Positions 15,561 through 24,016 are shown, counted from the stretch's first letter. The stretch is DNA of 29,926 nt from an uncultured Clostridia bacterium (GCA_904501715.1 CAJGCD010000014.1:1-29926); one strand, 5' to 3'. A program made the numbers and translations. The notes: generated by a model from the letters alone, not told the origin.

Positions 15561-17342
15561 TTAATTTTCCTTGTTTTTCTTTTTTTGGAGATGGGCACGC
15601 GCCGCCTGAAGCTGAGCGCTGATATCTTCTCCGCTCTGCTCTATCCTGCGCTTCTCCTGCTTCAGACCATTTATGCACGCCTCAAATACAGCCTGGTCAT
15701 TTCTGCCCAGCTGTCGTCGCTCCATCTCTATTTTTTTAATAAGGTCAAACTCCTTGTCAATAAAATGTTGATTTAGTACAGCCTGTGAAAAGCCCGACTC
15801 GCTGTTTTCAAGCTCGCAAAGCGTCACGAAGACCCTTCTTCCAAACTCGGTAACAAAGTCGTCGACGCTTATTCCCGCGCTTCCGTTTGCGGCATCCCGA
15901 CGGTATTCGTCGAACACCAGCATAAGTCCCAGCAGCTGTTCCTCGTTTGCGTTAGCTCTTATATGCTTCGCCGCTTCCGTATTGGTCCGGTTTCCAAGAT
16001 TTTTGACGCTCATCTTGGCGTCGCTTAGCTCCTTTTGCCTGAACTCGCGGGCAAGCTTTTTTCTTTGTCTGTCCACATCTGCCTTCATTGCCTCGGCGCT
16101 TACGCCCAGCTTCTCTGCTGCCTTGCGCACGTAGATATCCCTTTGAACCTGAGAATAAGCCGCAACTATAAGCGCGGTTGCCTCCTCGGACGCCTTTATC
16201 TTATCCTCGGCTATCTCGAGATTATAGGAGCTTATTATCCTATCCAACTGATAGTCAAAGCCTGTCTTGCTTTCTCCGATCGCCTTTTTGAAGCTCTCTA
16301 CGCCGTATTTTTTTATGTACTCGTCGGGGTCTTTAGCACCGGGGATTTTCAAGACACGAACCTCAACGCCGACCTCATCCAGAAGCCTCATCGCCTTTTT
16401 AGCGGCGGTCTGTCCCGCGTTGTCGGCATCGTAGCAGATAATGACCTTTTTGGTATATTTCGCAAATATACGCGCCTGCTCGGAAGTTATAGCCGTACCA
16501 AGGGTTGCCACGGCATTTTCAAATCCCGCTGCGTGCATTGCTATAACGTCCATATAGCCCTCGCACAGCATCATCTGCTCCTCGCAATGCTTTTTTGCAT
16601 AATTCAGGGCGAACAGATGTCTGCTCTTTTTAAACGCCGGAGTATCCGAGGTATTCAGGTATTTGGGCTTTGAATCGTCCATAACGCGACCACCAAAGGC
16701 AACCACGTTCCCCGAGGTGTCTATTATGGGAAATATAACTCGGTTTCTGAAATAATCGTAAAGCCGTCCGCTCTTCTGGCTTCTTCCGCAAAGAAAGCCC
16801 GTCACCAGCTCATCATCGGTATAGCCAAGCTTCTTCATATGGTTGGTAAGCAGCCACGCGTTATTGGGCGAATATCCGAGTCCGAAATGCTTTATGGTTG
16901 CCATGCTCAGCTTTCTTTCATTGTGAAGATAAGCCATCGCTTCCCTTCCGTAGCCTTCGTCAAACAGACAGCTCCTGAAGAATTTCGCCGCGTCCATATT
17001 CATTTCATATATGCGCTTTCTGGGGATAGTCTTTTCCACGGGGCTGTCGTTATCGTCGGGAATAGTTATTCCCGCTCTGGCAGCAAGAAATTCCAACGCC
17101 TCTTTATAATCAAGATTTTCGGCTCTCATAATAAAGGTAATAACGTCTCCCCCCGAGCCGCAGCCAAAGCAATAAAAGCTCTTAGTACCGGGAAACACGG
17201 TAAAGGACGGCGTTTTTTCATTATGGAACGGACACAAGCCGTTGAGATTTGAGCCCGCCCGCTTAAGAGTTACGTAAGAGCCTATAACCTGCTCTATGTC
17301 GTTTCTGAAAACTATCTCGTCTATTATCTCTCTTGATATCAT
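15561..17342 (-). CDS. dnaG: DNA primase
   Basis: DnaG makes RNA primers at the replication fork. The 593 residues have the three expected parts: the N-terminal CHC2 zinc finger (C37, H40, C58, C61 in CPFHNEKTPSF and FYCFGCGSGG), the catalytic core with TOPRIM motifs (LCEGYMDVIA near 260 and CYDADNAGQTAA near 305), and a C-terminal helicase-binding domain. The start is the ATG at 17342. GGAGGGG lies six bases upstream and the ATGA overlaps the dgt stop codon, which indicates translational coupling; a TTG at 17357 is in frame but unsupported. The gene sits between dgt and rpoD, the clostridial form of the macromolecular-synthesis operon. Confidence 0.98.
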   Translation of the reverse strand: MISREIIDEIVFRNDIEQVIGSYVTLKRAGSNLNGLCPFHNEKTPSFTVFPGTKSFYCFGCGSGGDVITFIMRAENLDYKEALEFLAARAGITIPDDNDSPVEKTIPRKRIYEMNMDAAKFFRSCLFDEGYGREAMAYLHNERKLSMATIKHFGLGYSPNNAWLLTNHMKKLGYTDDELVTGFLCGRSQKSGRLYDYFRNRVIFPIIDTSGNVVAFGGRVMDDSKPKYLNTSDTPAFKKSRHLFALNYAKKHCEEQMMLCEGYMDVIAMHAAGFENAVATLGTAITSEQARIFAKYTKKVIICYDADNAGQTAAKKAMRLLDEVGVEVRVLKIPGAKDPDEYIKKYGVESFKKAIGESKTGFDYQLDRIISSYNLEIAEDKIKASEEATALIVAAYSQVQRDIYVRKAAEKLGVSAEAMKADVDRQRKKLAREFRQKELSDAKMSVKNLGNRTNTEAAKHIRANANEEQLLGLMLVFDEYRRDAANGSAGISVDDFVTEFGRRVFVTLCELENSESGFSQAVLNQHFIDKEFDLIKKIEMERRQLGRNDQAVFEACINGLKQEKRRIEQSGEDISAQLQAARAHLQKKKNKEN

Positions 17343-18355
17343 TGTGGTCCCCTCCAAACCTTAGGGATACAGATATCCGAAAATGTCTCAATTGCGTACC
17401 TGTCGGTCATTCCCGAAATGAAATCGCAGGCGCAGCGCTCTATGCCGTCAAGGTCACGTCTCTTTTGATATAATTCGGGCATTTTATCGGGATTTTTAAC
17501 GTAATATTCAAAGAGATACATAAGCATATCCTTAGCCTTGCTCTCCTCGGATTTTGCCTTGGGATTGCGGTACACGTTTTCAAACAAAAATTCCCTGAGC
17601 GCGTTTGCCGCTTGCTGTATATCGTCCTCCATAACTATAAAGGACTTATTCTCGCTCGCCTTTATGATGGACATTACCATAGTATTTATGCGCTCAGAAT
17701 GTGTTTCCCCAAGCTTTTGGCGAAGCTCAGCGGGGATATCCTCAACCGAGAGTATGCCGCCTCGGCAGGCATCGTCTATGTCGTGGTTTATGTATGCTAT
17801 CCTATCGGCGTATTTCACTATAATCCCCTCAAGGGTGGACGCCATATTTGAGCCCGTATGGTTTGCTATACCGTCGCGGACCTCCCACGTAAGGTTCAAG
17901 CCCTCGCCGTTGTTTTCAAGCACCTCAACCACTCGGATGCTCTGCTTATAGTGCGTAAACTCGGGGTCAAAGCATTTCTGCATAGCGTTCTCCCCCGCGT
18001 GTCCGAAGGGAGTATGTCCTATGTCGTGTCCCAGCGCCGCCGCCTCGGTGAGATCCTCGTTGAGTCTCAGGGCTCTTGCTATGATACGCGCTATCTGGGT
18101 CACCTCAAGGGTATGAGTCATTCTCGTACGGTAATGGTCACCCGTTGGGGAAAGAAAGACCTGCGTTTTATACATAAGTCTTCTGAAGGATTGAGAATGA
18201 GTTATTTTATCTCGGTCACGCTGAAACTCGGTACGCACGTCACTTGCCGTATAGGGCTTTTCGCGTCCCTTGGTGTCAGCGGTAAAGAAAGCATATTTTG
18301 AAAAGGTACGCTTTTCGTTTTCAAGACAGCGGTCAACCACATTTTTACGTTCCAC
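17339..18355 (-). CDS. dgt: Deoxyguanosinetriphosphate triphosphohydrolase-like protein
   Basis: An HD-domain dNTPase that splits dGTP or related dNTPs to the nucleoside and triphosphate and so affects dNTP pools. The 338-residue product has the metal-binding HD residues: H81 in RMTHTLEV, H110 and D111 in LGHDIGHTPFGH, and D184 in KYADRIAYINHD. It matches the shorter Dgt-like type 2 group common in Bacillota. I place the start at a GTG at 18355, because AGGAGG lies seven bases upstream; an in-frame ATG 84 bases earlier would add residues of unlikely composition and has no ribosome binding site. The stop overlaps the dnaG start. No clear consensus promoter was found in the AT-rich DNA upstream. 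Confidence 0.93.
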   Translation of the reverse strand: MERKNVVDRCLENEKRTFSKYAFFTADTKGREKPYTASDVRTEFQRDRDKITHSQSFRRLMYKTQVFLSPTGDHYRTRMTHTLEVTQIARIIARALRLNEDLTEAAALGHDIGHTPFGHAGENAMQKCFDPEFTHYKQSIRVVEVLENNGEGLNLTWEVRDGIANHTGSNMASTLEGIIVKYADRIAYINHDIDDACRGGILSVEDIPAELRQKLGETHSERINTMVMSIIKASENKSFIVMEDDIQQAANALREFLFENVYRNPKAKSEESKAKDMLMYLFEYYVKNPDKMPELYQKRRDLDGIERCACDFISGMTDRYAIETFSDICIPKVWRGPQ

Positions 18356-18492
18356 GTCATTTCCTCCTACAAAAAACTTATCAAATATAATGTACGCAAA
18401 ATTTCGCAAATATACTTCTTTATTGAGAATTTTTTTCAAATTATTTTATTTTTGCGTCTTTTTTTCTTTTTCGCTGCATAAAATGACAAGAA

Positions 18493-18516
18493 ATACCGCC
18501 GAAATCACGGCGGTAT
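18493..18516 (-). terminator. Terminator after the aspartate kinase gene
   Basis: ATACCGCCG (18493-18501) and CGGCGGTAT (18508-18516) form a 9-bp perfect stem with a six-base loop. On the minus strand it is followed by TTTCTTGTCATTTT, an interrupted U-tract, so termination is likely but may be incomplete. Confidence 0.7.
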
Positions 18517-18530
18517 CCCTCTTTTTGATA

Positions 18531-19847
18531 TTATTTTACGAATTCGCTGTAAATAGCATTGAGAGCGTTATTGAAGTCGCGTTCCTCAACGCCGACTATT
18601 ATAGAAAGCTCGCTAGAGCCCTGGTCTATCATTCTTATATTGATTCCCGCATTGGAGATAGCGTTAAACACTCTTGCAGCCGCTCCTCTGTACTTGACCA
18701 TACCTACACCAACCACAGCGATAAGCGCCAGTCCGTCCTCTATGGAAACACTGTCCGCGTGTACCGCTCTGTTAAGCGTAGCAAGTATCTTGTCGCGTTT
18801 TCCCTCAAGTGCGTCGCTGGCAACTACTACACTCATATTATCTATACCCGAGGGCAAATGCTCAAAGGATATCTCGTTGTCCTCAAACACCTCAAGTACC
18901 TTTCTTCCGTAGCCTATTTCGGAGTTCATCATATCCTTCTCGATAGTAATTACCGAGAAGCCCTTTTTGCCCGCAATACCCGTGATTATCCTGTCGGAAT
19001 CTATCTCGGTGTGCTCGGCAACTATCATAGTTCCCGCATCCTGAGGACGGTTAGTATTACGGATATTTATGGGTATCTTAGCGTAACGCACGGGGAATAT
19101 TGCATCCTCGTGGAGAACGGTAGCGCCCATATAAGAAAGCTCACGGAGTTCTCTGTACGAGATGCTCTTTATTGGACAGGGGTCATCTATTATTCTGGGG
19201 TCTGCCATAAGGAAGCCAGAAACGTCGGTCCAGTTCTCATAAAGGTCGGCATCTACCGCACGGGCAACTATTGAACCCGTAATATCCGAGCCGCCTCGAG
19301 AAAAGGTTTTTATAGTACCGTTGGGCATTACGCCGTAAAAGCCTGGGATAACAGCGTGCTTGTGCTGCATAAGCTCCTCGCGCATCATTTCATTGGTCTT
19401 TTCCTCGTCAAGAGTTCCGTTATCCCTGAAGCAGATAACGTTCTCGGCGTCAATAAAATCAAATTTAAGATACTTAGCAAGAATAAGAGAATTGAGGTAT
19501 TCTCCGCGGCTGGCTGCGAAGTCGCGTCCCGAGCGGTGCTGCATAGCGCTCTTTACGTATTCAAGCTCTCCGTTTATATCGAAGTCAAGACCAAGTCCCG
19601 CAATAATGGAATTGTATCGCTCAACTATCTTTGCGTACAGCTCGTCAATGTTCTCTTGATTGCGTATCTTCTCATAGCACTCATAGAACATATCGGTTAC
19701 CTTCACGTCCTCCTTAAAGCGCTTTCCGGGAGCGGAAGCCACCACGTAGCGACGGCTTGGGTCAGCCTTTACAATACTTGCGACCTGCTTGAAATGCTCG
19801 GCATCAGCCAGAGAGCTTCCGCCGAATTTAACAACTTTAATATTCAT
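18531..19847 (-). CDS. lysC: Aspartate kinase
   Basis: Phosphorylates aspartate, the first step of the lysine/threonine/methionine family and of diaminopimelate supply. The 438 residues carry the kinase signature VVKFGGSSL at 5-13, FSRGGSDITGSIVA near 185-198 and two C-terminal ACT domains (about 300-438) for amino-acid feedback. It is monofunctional and of the Bacillus YclM/aspartokinase III style rather than the split alpha/beta form. The ATG at 19847 has only a distant AAAGG (13 bases), so translation initiation may be modest. No riboswitch precedes it; a consensus promoter lies within the terminator of the upstream gene. Allosteric end-product cannot be told from the sequence; the symbol lysC is assigned by class. 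Confidence 0.93.
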   Translation of the reverse strand: MNIKVVKFGGSSLADAEHFKQVASIVKADPSRRYVVASAPGKRFKEDVKVTDMFYECYEKIRNQENIDELYAKIVERYNSIIAGLGLDFDINGELEYVKSAMQHRSGRDFAASRGEYLNSLILAKYLKFDFIDAENVICFRDNGTLDEEKTNEMMREELMQHKHAVIPGFYGVMPNGTIKTFSRGGSDITGSIVARAVDADLYENWTDVSGFLMADPRIIDDPCPIKSISYRELRELSYMGATVLHEDAIFPVRYAKIPINIRNTNRPQDAGTMIVAEHTEIDSDRIITGIAGKKGFSVITIEKDMMNSEIGYGRKVLEVFEDNEISFEHLPSGIDNMSVVVASDALEGKRDKILATLNRAVHADSVSIEDGLALIAVVGVGMVKYRGAAARVFNAISNAGINIRMIDQGSSELSIIVGVEERDFNNALNAIYSEFVK

Positions 19848-19885
19848 AATTAAAAATCTGCCTTTACAAAATAATTTACTATAAT

Positions 19886-19914
19886 ATTATATTAAAAAAA
19901 GCTCCCGTTGTCAA
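19886..19914 (-). promoter_or_regulatory. Consensus sigma-A promoter for aspartate kinase
   Basis: On the minus strand a perfect TTGACA (19914-19909), a 17-base spacer and a perfect TATAAT (19891-19886). The spacer consists of the 3' arm and U-tract of the preceding gene's terminator. Confidence 0.9.
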
Positions 19915-19942
19915 CTGTTTTTTGTCGCAACGGGAGCTTTTT
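19894..19942 (-). terminator. Terminator of the zinc-ribbon membrane protein gene, overlapping the lysC promoter
   Basis: AGCTCCCGTTG (19900-19910) and CAACGGGAGCT (19928-19938) form an 11-bp perfect stem, extended by A/T pairs and closed by a 17-base loop. On the minus strand it is followed by TTTTTTT. The T-run/A-run symmetry would also permit plus-strand termination. Confidence 0.88.
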
Positions 19943-19990
19943 ATATAATTTTTCGCTTTATTTTATCAAAAGCAACGGAATTCTGTCGAA

Positions 19991-21331
19991 TTATTCAACA
20001 GTCTCCTCTACCTTTTCCTCTTCAGCTGCGGGAGCTTCTTCCTCTGCTGCGGGAGCCTCTTCCTCAACTGCGGGAGCCTCTTCCTCAACTGCGGGAGCTT
20101 CTTCCTCTGCTGCGGGAGCTTCTTCCTCTGCTACGGGAGCTTCTTCCTCTGCTACGGGAGCTACATTATTCATCATTCCGTTCTGCTGCATCATCTGCAT
20201 CATCATCATCTGCATCATCTGCTGCTGCTGAGCTGCCATATCTGCCTGAGCCTTCTTAGCCTCTGCATCGGCTGCCTTTCTTGCGGCATCCTCTTCGTCG
20301 CGTCTCTTCTTCTCAGCTGCGAATACAGCTTCCTTGGTAGCCACCTCAAGAGCCTCAAGGCGAGCGCACTCTACCTTAACTGTTTCTCTGTTAGCTACCT
20401 CTGCCTTATGTACGTTAGCCATCCATACGGCGGAGAGAATAAGGTAACCACCGGATACCAGACTCATAAGACCGGAAGTAATGCTGGAAAGTATAGCGCC
20501 TGCAAACAGGCTGTCAAGAAGATCGTTAACCATATCACCCATCTCACCCATGGAAGCAAGATAAGGACCTACGAGGGAAGTAATAATAGCGCGTCCTGCG
20601 AAAGCCATTACTATGGGGAACACAGCACTAATGACGGTAACTCCACCAACTACGTAAGAGCCAATAACGGGAGCCTTAACAGCGGTGTACTTTCCTGTCT
20701 CTGCGGTCTCTCCGAGAGCTACAAAATACTTTCTTCTCTTCTTGTAGATACCCTTGAAGATAGAAACAATGGTAATTATAACCGCGAACACAACGAGAAC
20801 CACTATTGCCGCAATAATTCCGCCGCCCATAAGAGAGTCGGAAGCTTCCTCAGCACCAAGTCCTTCAGCCGCACCGGAAAGCAAGCTTCCGCTGAGCAGC
20901 ATCAGGATAAACATAATAGCGCCGAGTATGCTGAGAAGCACAATAGCGATAGTATAGATTACACTGGTATATGCATCATAGATAGATGCCTGACGAAGTG
21001 CCTTGTTTACACCTGCGGTTTCCTTTGCGGTATATGCCTTCCACAGACCGATGGTTGCGATAAGCATGAATATGCAAGGAAGAAGTCCGCTGATAACTCC
21101 GCCGATACCGCCGGAAATCATATTGATGGTATTGCTTGCGAATACTACCGAAAACAGAATAGCAACTACCAAAAAGATAGGTGTCTTCAACTGCTTTACG
21201 ATAAGGTTTTTGGTGTTAGCAAAAGCTTCGCTTACCTTTGCTCTCTGCTCGTTTACCGCGAACTGATCTCCGCACTCAGGGCAAAAGATCGCGTCATCAG
21301 CAAGAGCCGCATTGCACTTAGTACAATTCAT
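19991..21331 (-). CDS. Zinc-ribbon multi-pass membrane protein with heptad-repeat tail
   Basis: A 446-residue protein of unknown function. It starts with a zinc-ribbon motif, CTKC at 3-6 and CPEC at 17-20. About six hydrophobic segments follow (near 50-70, 77-97, 125-148, 170-195, 222-250 and 282-305), then a charged Ala/Glu/Lys helix likely to be a coiled coil (about 318-362), a Gln/Met-rich stretch (about 362-385) and seven copies of a seven-residue unit of type AP-(V/A)-(A/V)-EEE ending in KVEETVE. The N-terminal ribbon and C-terminal tail would both be cytoplasmic if six segments are right. It has its own consensus promoter and terminator. Similar zinc-ribbon membrane proteins are common in clostridia but lack assigned roles. 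Confidence 0.8.
   Translation of the reverse strand: MNCTKCNAALADDAIFCPECGDQFAVNEQRAKVSEAFANTKNLIVKQLKTPIFLVVAILFSVVFASNTINMISGGIGGVISGLLPCIFMLIATIGLWKAYTAKETAGVNKALRQASIYDAYTSVIYTIAIVLLSILGAIMFILMLLSGSLLSGAAEGLGAEEASDSLMGGGIIAAIVVLVVFAVIITIVSIFKGIYKKRRKYFVALGETAETGKYTAVKAPVIGSYVVGGVTVISAVFPIVMAFAGRAIITSLVGPYLASMGEMGDMVNDLLDSLFAGAILSSITSGLMSLVSGGYLILSAVWMANVHKAEVANRETVKVECARLEALEVATKEAVFAAEKKRRDEEDAARKAADAEAKKAQADMAAQQQQMMQMMMMQMMQQNGMMNNVAPVAEEEAPVAEEEAPAAEEEAPAVEEEAPAVEEEAPAAEEEAPAAEEEKVEETVE
20015..20161 (-). repeat. Seven tandem 21-bp repeats encoding AP-x-x-EEE units
   Basis: Seven in-frame 21-bp units near the 3' end of the zinc-ribbon membrane protein gene encode APVAEEE (twice), APAAEEE, APAVEEE (twice) and APAAEEE (twice). 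The nucleotide copies are nearly identical, so copy number can change by slippage without loss of frame. Confidence 0.95.
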
Positions 21332-21390
21332 AAGACAAAATCTCCTTTTTTATTTATATCATACCAATACAGTATAATTATAGTAATCTA

Positions 21391-21419
21391 AGTATATAAC
21401 AATGACCTTTTTTTGTCAA
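21391..21419 (-). promoter_or_regulatory. Sigma-A promoter of the zinc-ribbon membrane protein gene
   Basis: On the minus strand TTGACA (21419-21414), a 17-base spacer and TATACT (21396-21391). Confidence 0.88.
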
Positions 21420-21477
21420 GAGTTTTTTTACAAAAAGTTCACTTTTCACCTATTTTTATCAAAAAGCCAACACAAAA

Positions 21478-21518
21478 GGGCTATTTCATTTAGATGCAGC
21501 ATCCAAATGAAGCAGCCC
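21478..21518 (-). terminator. Probable terminator of the HIT-protein gene
   Basis: A long interrupted hairpin: GGGCT (21478-21482) with AGCCC (21514-21518), TTCATTT (21485-21491) with AAATGAA (21505-21511), and GATG with CATC at the tip. On the minus strand it is followed by TTTTGTG, a short U-tract. Confidence 0.65.
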
Positions 21519-21524
21519 CGTCGC

Positions 21525-21863
21525 TTATGCCATTTTTTCGCTGAGCTGTGCCCCGCCAAGGATATGGAAATGAAGATGCTTTACGGACTGACAAGCGTCC
21601 GCACCGCAGTTGGTAATAACTCGGTATCCGTTGACAAGCCCCGCTTCCTTTGCTATATTGGGAATTCTCTCAAATATATGCGCAACGTACTTGCTGTTGC
21701 CGCCGTCAATGCCGTCGGCAGATGCTATGTGCTTCTTCGGAATAACGAGAATATGAACGGGAGCCTGAGGCGCTATGTCATAAAATGCAAGACACATATC
21801 ATCCTCATAGACCTTGTTTGAGGGAATAACTCCTTCTATTATTTTACAGAATAAGCAATCCAT
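21525..21863 (-). CDS. HIT-family (histidine triad) nucleotide-binding protein
   Basis: A 112-residue HINT-type protein that hydrolyses purine nucleoside phosphoramidates or acts on adenylated intermediates. It has the N-terminal CLFCKIIEG (C3 and C6 may bind zinc), the core APVHILVIPKKHIAS and the triad QSVKHLHFHILGG with H96, H98 and H100. The length and order are typical. The ATG at 21863 has AAAGGA about nine bases upstream. It is divergent from the FkbM-type gene and probably transcribed alone. Confidence 0.95.
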   Translation of the reverse strand: MDCLFCKIIEGVIPSNKVYEDDMCLAFYDIAPQAPVHILVIPKKHIASADGIDGGNSKYVAHIFERIPNIAKEAGLVNGYRVITNCGADACQSVKHLHFHILGGAQLSEKMA

Positions 21864-21881
21864 ATTGATTTTTCCTTTCTT

Positions 21882-21909
21882 TTGTGCTAAAATTATCCTA
21901 TGCTGTAAT
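21882..21909 (+). promoter_or_regulatory. Candidate divergent promoter for the FkbM-type gene
   Basis: TTGTGC (21882-21887), a 16-base spacer and TGTAAT (21904-21909) preceded by TGC (extended -10). It interleaves with the minus-strand HIT promoter. Confidence 0.45.
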
Positions 21910-21936
21910 TATATCACAGTAAAAAACTACCGTCAA
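21908..21936 (-). promoter_or_regulatory. Promoter of the HIT gene with extended -10
   Basis: On the minus strand TTGACG (21936-21931), a 17-base spacer and TATAAT (21913-21908) preceded by TG one base upstream (extended -10). The -35 lies on the opposite strand of the ribosome binding site of the divergent FkbM-type gene. Confidence 0.85.
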
Positions 21937-21945
21937 GGAGGATAT

Positions 21946-23031
21946 ATGAATTTTTTTGACAGAATCCCCACAACAGATTTGTGGAATTACCTTGCTTCCA
22001 CGAAAAAGACGGTAGTTATGTACGGTATGGGAAATGGTGCCGACAAAATTCTTAGCGTATGCCAGAGCCACGGCATAGATATAGCCGACTTCTTTGCCAG
22101 CGACGGCTTCGTGAGAGGTCACAGCTTTCACGGCAAGACGGTTCTATCCTACTCGGCTGTAAAAGAAAAATACGGTGCGGAAAACATTATAGCCCTGCTT
22201 TCCTTCGGCTCTTCTCTTCCCAACGTTCTGGAGCTTTTCAAAAGAGTGAACCAAGAGTGTGAGATGTACGCTCCCGACGTACCCGTATGCGGCAGAGAAA
22301 TTTTCACTCTTGATTTTTTCAATGCGCACAAAAAAGAAATTCTTGCGGTGCGGGATATGCTTGAGGATGAAGAGTCGCGGCGGATCTACGACAACGTTAT
22401 ACTCTACAAGCTGACGGGAAAAATCTCATATCTTTTTAACGCGGAAAGCGAAAAGGACGAGACCTTCGAGCTGCTGGAGGCAAAAAATTTCAAGGTGTGC
22501 GCCGACCTTGGGGCGTATAACGGAGATACCCTGCGTGAGCTTTTGGAAATATCTCCCCTCTTGGAAAAAGCCTACGCTATGGAGCCCGACCGCCGTAATT
22601 TCAAAAAGCTTGATGCCTTCTGCTCGGCGTATGAAGGACAGACTCAGTTAATTCCAATCAACGCGGCGGCGTGGTCGGAGGACACTACTTTGACCTTCGG
22701 AGATGAGGGGAACCGCAACTCGGGTATTTTCGCCCCTCAAAAAACCGCTAAAGCGGTAGAGATAACCGCTCTTTCCCCCGACAGTGTAATAAAGGACGAA
22801 GGGATAGACTATATAAAATATGACATTGAGGGAGCTGAGCGTGAGGCTCTGCTGGGCTCAGCAAAGACTATTGCCCGTTGCCGCCCCGCTTTGCTAGTAT
22901 CGGCTTATCACAAAAGCGAGGATATTTTCGCCCTGCCCTTGCTCGTGAAATCTATCTACCCCGATTACAGGCTCTACTACCGCCGATACCCCTATGTTCC
23001 CGCTTGGGACCTGAATTTGATATGCATATAA
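21946..23031 (+). CDS. FkbM-family methyltransferase
   Basis: A 361-residue protein with two parts. The N-terminal 120 residues look like a small Rossmann-type domain (VVMYGMGNGADKIL at 23-36). The C-terminal part is a SAM-dependent methyltransferase of the FkbM family: DLGAYNGDT at 187-195 binds SAM, AMEPDRRNF near 211-219 holds the acidic ribose-binding residue, and YIKYDIEGAERE near 296-307 is the family signature. Such enzymes O-methylate sugars or polyketides and are often near glycan genes, but none is adjacent here, so the substrate is unknown. AAGGAGG lies five to eight bases before the ATG at 21946; an in-frame extension to 21814 runs antisense through the HIT gene and is rejected. 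Confidence 0.87.
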   Translation: MNFFDRIPTTDLWNYLASTKKTVVMYGMGNGADKILSVCQSHGIDIADFFASDGFVRGHSFHGKTVLSYSAVKEKYGAENIIALLSFGSSLPNVLELFKRVNQECEMYAPDVPVCGREIFTLDFFNAHKKEILAVRDMLEDEESRRIYDNVILYKLTGKISYLFNAESEKDETFELLEAKNFKVCADLGAYNGDTLRELLEISPLLEKAYAMEPDRRNFKKLDAFCSAYEGQTQLIPINAAAWSEDTTLTFGDEGNRNSGIFAPQKTAKAVEITALSPDSVIKDEGIDYIKYDIEGAEREALLGSAKTIARCRPALLVSAYHKSEDIFALPLLVKSIYPDYRLYYRRYPYVPAWDLNLICI

Positions 23032-23069
23032 AAAGCAAGGAGAAACAGTTACTGTTCCTCCTTGCTTTT
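23031..23069. terminator. Terminator between convergent FkbM-type and lipoprotein genes
   Basis: AAAAGCAAGGAG (23031-23042) pairs with CTCCTTGCTTTT (23058-23069), with a further AACAG/CTGTT stem at the tip. A and T runs at the ends allow use from both sides; it overlaps both stop codons. Confidence 0.85.
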
Positions 23070-23920
23070 CAATTTATCCGCGAAATATTATAATTTATAC
23101 TGTCTGTCATTACGCTAGATGCGATACAATCTTCTACACTCTCAAGCCCACCAATGCAAGAAAAATCATAATCTTCAATAGAGTCAACACCCCACATTAA
23201 AGTGCCGTCGGGATATTTTACAACGTTGTGCGCGCTAAAATTAACAGTAGCTACCTCGATTGAACCATCATTGGACTCTATAACCATTTTGTATATAAAC
23301 GAATATTTGTTGTACGGTGTATTACGCGATATTTTTGGTTTTTTTATTTTCTTAAGGTCGGAAAAATATACAGCCTGACGAGACTGGTCAATGTGGGAAA
23401 TTACCCTTTTGTCAAATTCCGAGGAAAACAGATTTATATTAAAAAACACCTTACCGTTTTTAGCGGCAGATATCCCCGCCAGTATATAATCATTCAGTTC
23501 GTTTTCTATACTCGACGCATCAATTTCGGAAACAGATTCTATGTACTCAGGCTGATTTAATACTTTAAACTCATGCGTGGTGCGGGATAACCGATAAATT
23601 AAGCTGCCACTGTAAGAAAGACTCGCTGTTACAACTACGGTCTCGCCGTTTGCATAAGCTTCCTTATCAAAAGAATAACTAATAAATCTTTGCACCTCAT
23701 GGCTGCACTTTTGGTCATTTATGGCTATCTTACAGTAAGGCGATATACCTGTTATTGTATATTGCAGGTTATCAAATGGATTCAAAGTAGTTTTTTCACC
23801 ATCTGAATCACTGCTGCTTAAGTCCTCTATATCCTTGCCTTTAAAGCTTTTTTCTCCGCATGCTGTAACGCCCAGCGCCATAGCCAATATTAAAACAAAG
23901 AGAAATATACGTTTAAACAT
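23069..23920 (-). CDS. Predicted lipoprotein of unknown function
   Basis: A 283-residue secreted lipoprotein. The basic N-terminus, hydrophobic core and lipobox VTAC predict lipidation at C21, followed by a Ser/Asp-rich linker (about 33-45). The body is beta-rich with segments such as GISPYCKIAINDQKC (about 58-72) and NGETVVVTASLSYSGSLIYRL (described here by position, about 90-111). I do not recognise a family. The ATG has AAGGG ten bases upstream. It is transcribed from a perfect consensus promoter that contains one of two palindromic operators, divergent from a small XRE regulator; it is therefore a likely regulated target. Its GC content appears lower and its codons more AT-rich than neighbouring core genes, suggesting an accessory gene. 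Confidence 0.8.
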   Translation of the reverse strand: MFKRIFLFVLILAMALGVTACGEKSFKGKDIEDLSSSDSDGEKTTLNPFDNLQYTITGISPYCKIAINDQKCSHEVQRFISYSFDKEAYANGETVVVTASLSYSGSLIYRLSRTTHEFKVLNQPEYIESVSEIDASSIENELNDYILAGISAAKNGKVFFNINLFSSEFDKRVISHIDQSRQAVYFSDLKKIKKPKISRNTPYNKYSFIYKMVIESNDGSIEVATVNFSAHNVVKYPDGTLMWGVDSIEDYDFSCIGGLESVEDCIASSVMTDSINYNISRIN

Positions 23921-24016
23921 TTGATTTTTACCCTTTTCTTATCTACTTCCCTCATCTTGCGTTTTTTCGATACACCCCTATTATTACAGAAAAAACTGCC
24001 TATGATAACAATATTT

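Noticed and set aside
18356..18480. Possible promoter for dgt in AT-rich DNA
   Set aside because: Several -10-like boxes exist but none pairs with a -35 at 16-18 bases.
18270..19274. 334-codon plus-strand open frame
   Set aside because: Antisense to dgt start and aspartate kinase; no ribosome binding site or domain.
20015..20161. Tandem repeats considered as a CRISPR array
   Set aside because: The units are contiguous with no unique spacers, and they keep a coding frame.
19908..20231. Plus-strand frame encoding a Ser/Ala repeat
   Set aside because: It is simply the complement of the 21-bp repeats; no start signal.
20408..21391. 327-codon plus-strand open frame
   Set aside because: Antisense to the zinc-ribbon membrane protein, which has promoter, ribosome binding site and terminator.
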